64,000 nt of DNA. It comes from Paeniglutamicibacter psychrophenolicus. GTDB lineage: Bacteria > Actinomycetota > Actinomycetes > Actinomycetales > Micrococcaceae. Both the position numbers and the translations under genes were made by a program. Each line of letters opens with the position of its first letter. Position 1 is the stretch's first letter. The notes below the pieces were generated by a model that saw nothing but the letters and a program-made list of their open reading frames with translations, ran no database searches and was not told the DNA's origin. The stretch spans positions 1,178,001-1,242,000 of the forward strand of contig NZ_JAGIOE010000001.1 of assembly GCF_017876575.1 (NCBI RefSeq), given 5' to 3'. Positions 60,795-64,000 of this stretch are shown piece by piece.

Positions 60795-61349
60795 CTACTT
60801 GACCTTCTTGGCCGCGCCCTTCTCGGTACGGGCCGAAGCGTTGGAGAGTTCGCCCGCGCTGTTTTCCAGGTGGGAGCGCATGAACCACTGGAATTGCTCC
60901 AGCTCCCCGGTCTGGCCAATGAGGATGTCCTCGGTGATCGGGTCCAGCTTGCCGACGTCCTCGATGGTCTTGCGCATGGAGGTGATGACCCCGGTGTAGA
61001 CCAGGTCCAGGGCGGCAAGGTGCTCGGTGGTGCTGGCCCGTCCGATTTCGTAGTCGTCCCAGCTGCGCGCCGCCACCAGGGCACCGGGCAGCCCGTTGGG
61101 TGCCACTCCCATGGTCGCCATGCGTTCGGCCAGTGCGTCGATCATGGCGCGGACCAGGTCGATCTGCGGGTCGAGCATTTCGTGGACACCGATGAAGTCG
61201 CGACCCACCACGTTCCAGTGTGCGTGCTTCAGGGTCAGTTGCAGGTCGTTGAATGCGTGGATCCGCATCTGCAGCGCGTTGGCGACCTTGTGGCCATTGG
61301 CCAGGCTCAGGCCCGGGACGGTGAATCCTGCGTTGGTTTTTGCTGCCAT
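60795..61349 (-). CDS. dps: Dps-family DNA-binding ferritin-like protein
   Basis: The 184-residue protein is a Dps miniferritin: a helical bundle with the inter-subunit ferroxidase ligands in LKHAHWNVVGRDFIGVHEML followed by DPQIDLVRAMIDALAERMAT. The C-terminal DILIGQTGELEQFQWFMRSH is also typical. A lysine-rich tail (SARTEKGAAKKVK) could bind DNA. It protects DNA by oxidising iron with peroxide. AGGAGG precedes ATG 61349, so the upstream start at 61367 is rejected. It stands alone, as stress-induced dps genes often do. Confidence 0.95.
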   Translation of the reverse strand: MAAKTNAGFTVPGLSLANGHKVANALQMRIHAFNDLQLTLKHAHWNVVGRDFIGVHEMLDPQIDLVRAMIDALAERMATMGVAPNGLPGALVAARSWDDYEIGRASTTEHLAALDLVYTGVITSMRKTIEDVGKLDPITEDILIGQTGELEQFQWFMRSHLENSAGELSNASARTEKGAAKKVK

Positions 61350-61509
61350 AACTGCCTCCTCGACCATCGACTGCCAGGCAGTCTTCCGTGGATACTCATG
61401 TGATGTAGCGGTGACAGCAACGTATCACGCGGCGGGAGCGAAACGCCCGGGGTTTTCGCGAATAGCAAACAATGATGGGTTAGTTCCCGCTCCGGGCCCG
61501 GTCCGCCGT

Positions 61510-62001
61510 TCATTCCGCCGGAAGCGTCGAGCGAGGAGTGACGATCCGCGGCAGGATGAGCAGCAGGAAGAGTGCGGCCGCCATCAGGATCCCTCCCACG
61601 ATCAGGCCCGTCTGCCAGCCGTGCAGGACCTGGACGACAAACCAGACACACCCTGCCACCAACACACCCACCCCCACAACGACAAGCCGCGAAATGATGT
61701 GGCCCAGGTGGACGGTGGTGGCCTTGAGCTGCTGGCCGAAGAAGTGCCGGTGCACGGCCACGGGAGTGACCAGCAGGAGGATCACCAGGGCCGAGGCGAC
61801 CAGCAGCACCAGGTAGAACCTTTCATCGGGCACCTCCAGGGTGTCGAAGCGGGACTGGAAGGGAAGGACCACCAGGAAGGCAGCCAGGATCTGCGCGCCG
61901 GTCTGCATGACCCGCATCTCCTGGAGCAGCTCGTTCCACTTGCGGTGCAGCTCCTCGTCGCTGTCCTCGGTCTTCGAAGGCGGTGTGCTGTGCTTGGCCA
62001 T
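61510..62001 (-). CDS. DUF6328 membrane protein
   Basis: The 163-residue protein has a charged N-terminus (SDEELHRKWNELLQEMRVMQ) and four membrane segments (TGAQILAAFLVVLPFQSRFD; LVLLVASALVILLLVTPVAV; ISRLVVVGVGVLVAGCVWFV; TGLIVGGILMAAALFLLLIL). This order and the LQEMRVMQTGAQIL block match DUF6328. The function is unknown. GAGGAAC precedes ATG 62001. The same frame is open far upstream opposite the UvrA gene, but that part is antisense. It is divergent from the UvrA paralogue (139 bp). Confidence 0.85.
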   Translation of the reverse strand: MAKHSTPPSKTEDSDEELHRKWNELLQEMRVMQTGAQILAAFLVVLPFQSRFDTLEVPDERFYLVLLVASALVILLLVTPVAVHRHFFGQQLKATTVHLGHIISRLVVVGVGVLVAGCVWFVVQVLHGWQTGLIVGGILMAAALFLLLILPRIVTPRSTLPAE

Positions 62002-62139
62002 GACGGTTCCTCTTGCCGGGGATGGTTTGTGAAAAACTTTATGCGACGCGCCGGCCCCTGCCCCGGCAACACGGCCGGTGGAATGCGCCGAAACAGCGGT
62101 GCGGGTGGAGCTCCGGCGCAAGCTGGCCCTAGGGTGGGG

Positions 62140-64000
62140 ATGGTGAACAGCATTGGCCAGAACACCGAGTACACCCCGGCACCAGGCACGCATGACGGAT
62201 TCGTCCATGTGCGCGGAGCCAACGAAAACAACCTGCAGGACGTCGAGGTGCGCATCCCGCGCGATGCCATCGTCGCCTTCACCGGGGTCTCCGGTTCCGG
62301 CAAATCCTCGCTGGCCTTCGGCACCATCTTTGCCGAGGCGCAGCGACGGTTCCTGGAATCCGTGGCACCCTATGCGCGCAGGCTCATCGCCCAGGGCCAC
62401 ACCCCCAAGGTCGAGTTCATCTCCGGCCTGCCCCCGGCCGTTGCCCTGCAGCAGCGCCGCGGCACCGCCAGCTCCCGCTCGACCGTGGGCACGCTGACCA
62501 CGCTGTCGAACTCGGTGCGGATGCTCTTCTCCCGCGCCGGGGACTATCCGGCCGGGGCGCCGCGCCTGGATTCGGATTCCTTCTCGCCGAACACCGCGGT
62601 GGGCGCCTGCCCGCAATGCCACGGGCTGGGCATAGCGCACACCGTCACCGAGGATTCGTTGGTCCCCGACCCGTCGCTGAGCATCCGCGAGGGTGCGATT
62701 GCCGCGTGGCCCGGCGCCTGGCAGGGCAAGAACCTGCGCGACATCACCACGCACCTGGGCCACGACGTGGATGTGCCCTTCCGCCAGCTGCCGAAGAAGG
62801 TGCGCGACTGGTTGCTGTTCACCGACGAACAGCCCGTGGTGGAGGTGGCACCCGAGCGCGACAGGGTCGCAAAACCCTACAAGGGCCGCTTCTGGAGCGC
62901 TCGGCGCTATGTCCTGCACACCGTGGCCGAGTCCAAGTCCGAATCGATGCGGGCCAAGGCGCTGCGCTTCATGCGCTCGGGGCCCTGCCCTCAATGCCGT
63001 GGCACCGGCTTCCGCCCCGAGGCGCTGGCCGTCACGGTGGCGTCCCTGGACATTGCCGGTTTCAACGCCACCGCGCTCGACGACCTTGCCGCGGTGCTGC
63101 GTCCGCTGGCCGATCCCCGGAACGCGGCGCCCGGGGACCTTGCCGGTGGGGTCGCCGCCTCGATCGCCGCCGACCTGCTGGGACGCATCGAGGTGCTGGC
63201 CAATCTGGGCCTGGGCTACCTGAGCCTTGACCGCGGAACCCCGACGCTCTCTCCCGGGGAGATGCAGCGCCTGCGCATCGCCACGGCGCTGCGCTCGGGT
63301 CTCTTCGGGGTCATCTATGTGCTCGACGAGCCCTCGGCCGGCCTGCATCCGGCCGATGCCAGGCCGTTGCTTGAGGTGCTTGAGGCGCTGAAGGCGTCCG
63401 GGAACTCGGTCTTCGTGGTGGAACACAACATGGAGGTGGTGGCCCGGGCGGACTGGCTGGTTGACGTGGGCCCCGGCGCGGGTGCCGGCGGCGGCCGGGT
63501 GCTCTACAGCGGCCCGGTGGCCGGGCTTGAAGACGTGTCGGAGTCCGTGACCCGGCGGTTCCTGGAGCCCCGCGAGGATGCCGCGGTGGTGCGGACGCCG
63601 CGGGTGGCCGAGCACTGGCTGGAGCTGGAGGGGATTTCCCTGCACAACCTGGCGGACCTGGATGCGCGCTTCCCGCTGGGCGTGCTCAGCGCCGTCACCG
63701 GGGTGTCCGGATCGGGCAAGTCCTCCCTGGTCAGCCGGGCGCTGGCCCACGGGCTGGCGGAGAAGTTGGGCGGCAGCCGGCGCAACGGATCCGCCGGGAC
63801 CTCCGGGCCCGACGACGTGGATCCAGACACCGATACGGCACTGGCCACGGTGCGCGAGGTGCGCGGGGCGCAGCGGATAGAGCGGATCGTGGCCATGGAC
63901 CAAAAGCCCATTGGCCGCACCCCGCGCTCGAACCTTGCCACCTACACCGGCCTGTTCGATGCGGTGCGCAAGGCCTATGCCGACACCGTGCTGGCCCGCG
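62140..64000 (+). CDS. UvrA paralogue, excinuclease-like ABC ATPase (partial)
   Basis: The frame opens at ATG 62140 (GGGTGGGG upstream) and runs off the window after 620 residues. It has two UvrA-type ATPase modules. The first has Walker A GVSGSGKSS (49-57), zinc cysteines GACPQCHGLG and GPCPQCRGTG, signature TLSPGEMQRLRIATALRSGL, Walker B VIYVLDEPSAGLHPAD and VFVVEHNMEVV. The second Walker A is again GVSGSGKSS. The signature reads SPGE instead of the usual SGGE. The UvrB-binding and insertion domains seem short, as in UvrA2-type or drug-resistance paralogues. A role in antibiotic or lesion tolerance independent of UvrB is inferred. Confidence 0.9.
   Translation, partial: MVNSIGQNTEYTPAPGTHDGFVHVRGANENNLQDVEVRIPRDAIVAFTGVSGSGKSSLAFGTIFAEAQRRFLESVAPYARRLIAQGHTPKVEFISGLPPAVALQQRRGTASSRSTVGTLTTLSNSVRMLFSRAGDYPAGAPRLDSDSFSPNTAVGACPQCHGLGIAHTVTEDSLVPDPSLSIREGAIAAWPGAWQGKNLRDITTHLGHDVDVPFRQLPKKVRDWLLFTDEQPVVEVAPERDRVAKPYKGRFWSARRYVLHTVAESKSESMRAKALRFMRSGPCPQCRGTGFRPEALAVTVASLDIAGFNATALDDLAAVLRPLADPRNAAPGDLAGGVAASIAADLLGRIEVLANLGLGYLSLDRGTPTLSPGEMQRLRIATALRSGLFGVIYVLDEPSAGLHPADARPLLEVLEALKASGNSVFVVEHNMEVVARADWLVDVGPGAGAGGGRVLYSGPVAGLEDVSESVTRRFLEPREDAAVVRTPRVAEHWLELEGISLHNLADLDARFPLGVLSAVTGVSGSGKSSLVSRALAHGLAEKLGGSRRNGSAGTSGPDDVDPDTDTALATVREVRGAQRIERIVAMDQKPIGRTPRSNLATYTGLFDAVRKAYADTVLAR

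Noticed and set aside
62002-63903. Upstream extension of the DUF6328 frame to nearly 800 codons
   Set aside because: The extension is antisense to the UvrA paralogue; the real protein starts at 62001 after GAGGAAC.

Overview
The window is high-GC, gene-dense DNA. GC-rich third codon positions, LysR/GntR/IclR-controlled catabolic cassettes, many ABC and MHS transporters, a quinate/shikimate (qsu-like) cluster and a DUF4956-VTC pair point to a soil actinobacterium, most likely a member of the Micrococcaceae (Arthrobacter or a close relative). This placement is inferred from gene content only. No rRNA, tRNA, CRISPR array, transposase or phage gene was seen.

Region by region. 0-4 kb: an AidB-like acyl-CoA dehydrogenase (cut by the window edge) and an MHS transporter, divergent from a LysR regulator. 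4-12.6 kb: a tricarboxylate module, tctC-uspA-tctB-tctA on the minus strand, a GntR/FCD regulator, and a plus-strand aconitase plus NADP isocitrate dehydrogenase. AT-rich near-palindromes with the same core lie at both promoters. 12.7-14.5 kb: a DUF4956/VTC polyphosphate-polymerase pair, followed by a decayed fragment of a second aconitase. 14.6-19.1 kb: an accessory stretch with an orphan Vsr nuclease, a secreted serine protease, a small acidic protein, a TacA/TacT-type toxin-antitoxin pair and an HD-domain protein. Two copies of a structured repeat bracket the toxin-antitoxin and HD genes. 19.2-26.4 kb: a glycoside operon (ABC importer, MGH1-type hydrolase, GH42 beta-galactosidase).

26.4-43.7 kb is the most unusual part. 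A GntR regulator (32.4-33.0 kb) sits among several transcription units whose promoters carry the palindrome CTGTATACAG or a close variant. The units are: an amidohydrolase with a polar amino-acid-type ABC importer and an SDR; an AcoX-like ATP-NAD kinase with a second SDR; a two-subunit glycine decarboxylase (gcvPA/gcvPB) without gcvT or gcvH; a second sugar-type ABC importer; and possibly the 19-26 kb glycoside operon. This looks like one regulon for an unidentified, perhaps amide- or glycoside-linked amino compound. A DUF726 membrane hydrolase of different character lies inside it.

43.7-48.1 kb: an MFS exporter, a VOC protein, an AraC regulator and a pRiA4b ORF-3-like protein. 48.1-53.2 kb: shikimate/quinate catabolism (MHS transporter, dehydrogenase, QsuB-type dehydroshikimate dehydratase, IclR regulator) with a clear operator. 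53.2-57.4 kb: PEP synthase, its regulatory kinase/phosphorylase, and an IclR gene truncated inside an 8-bp tandem repeat. 57.7-64 kb: two small hypothetical genes, a secreted GH3 hexosaminidase-like protein, a GNAT, Dps, a DUF6328 membrane protein and a UvrA paralogue running off the window.
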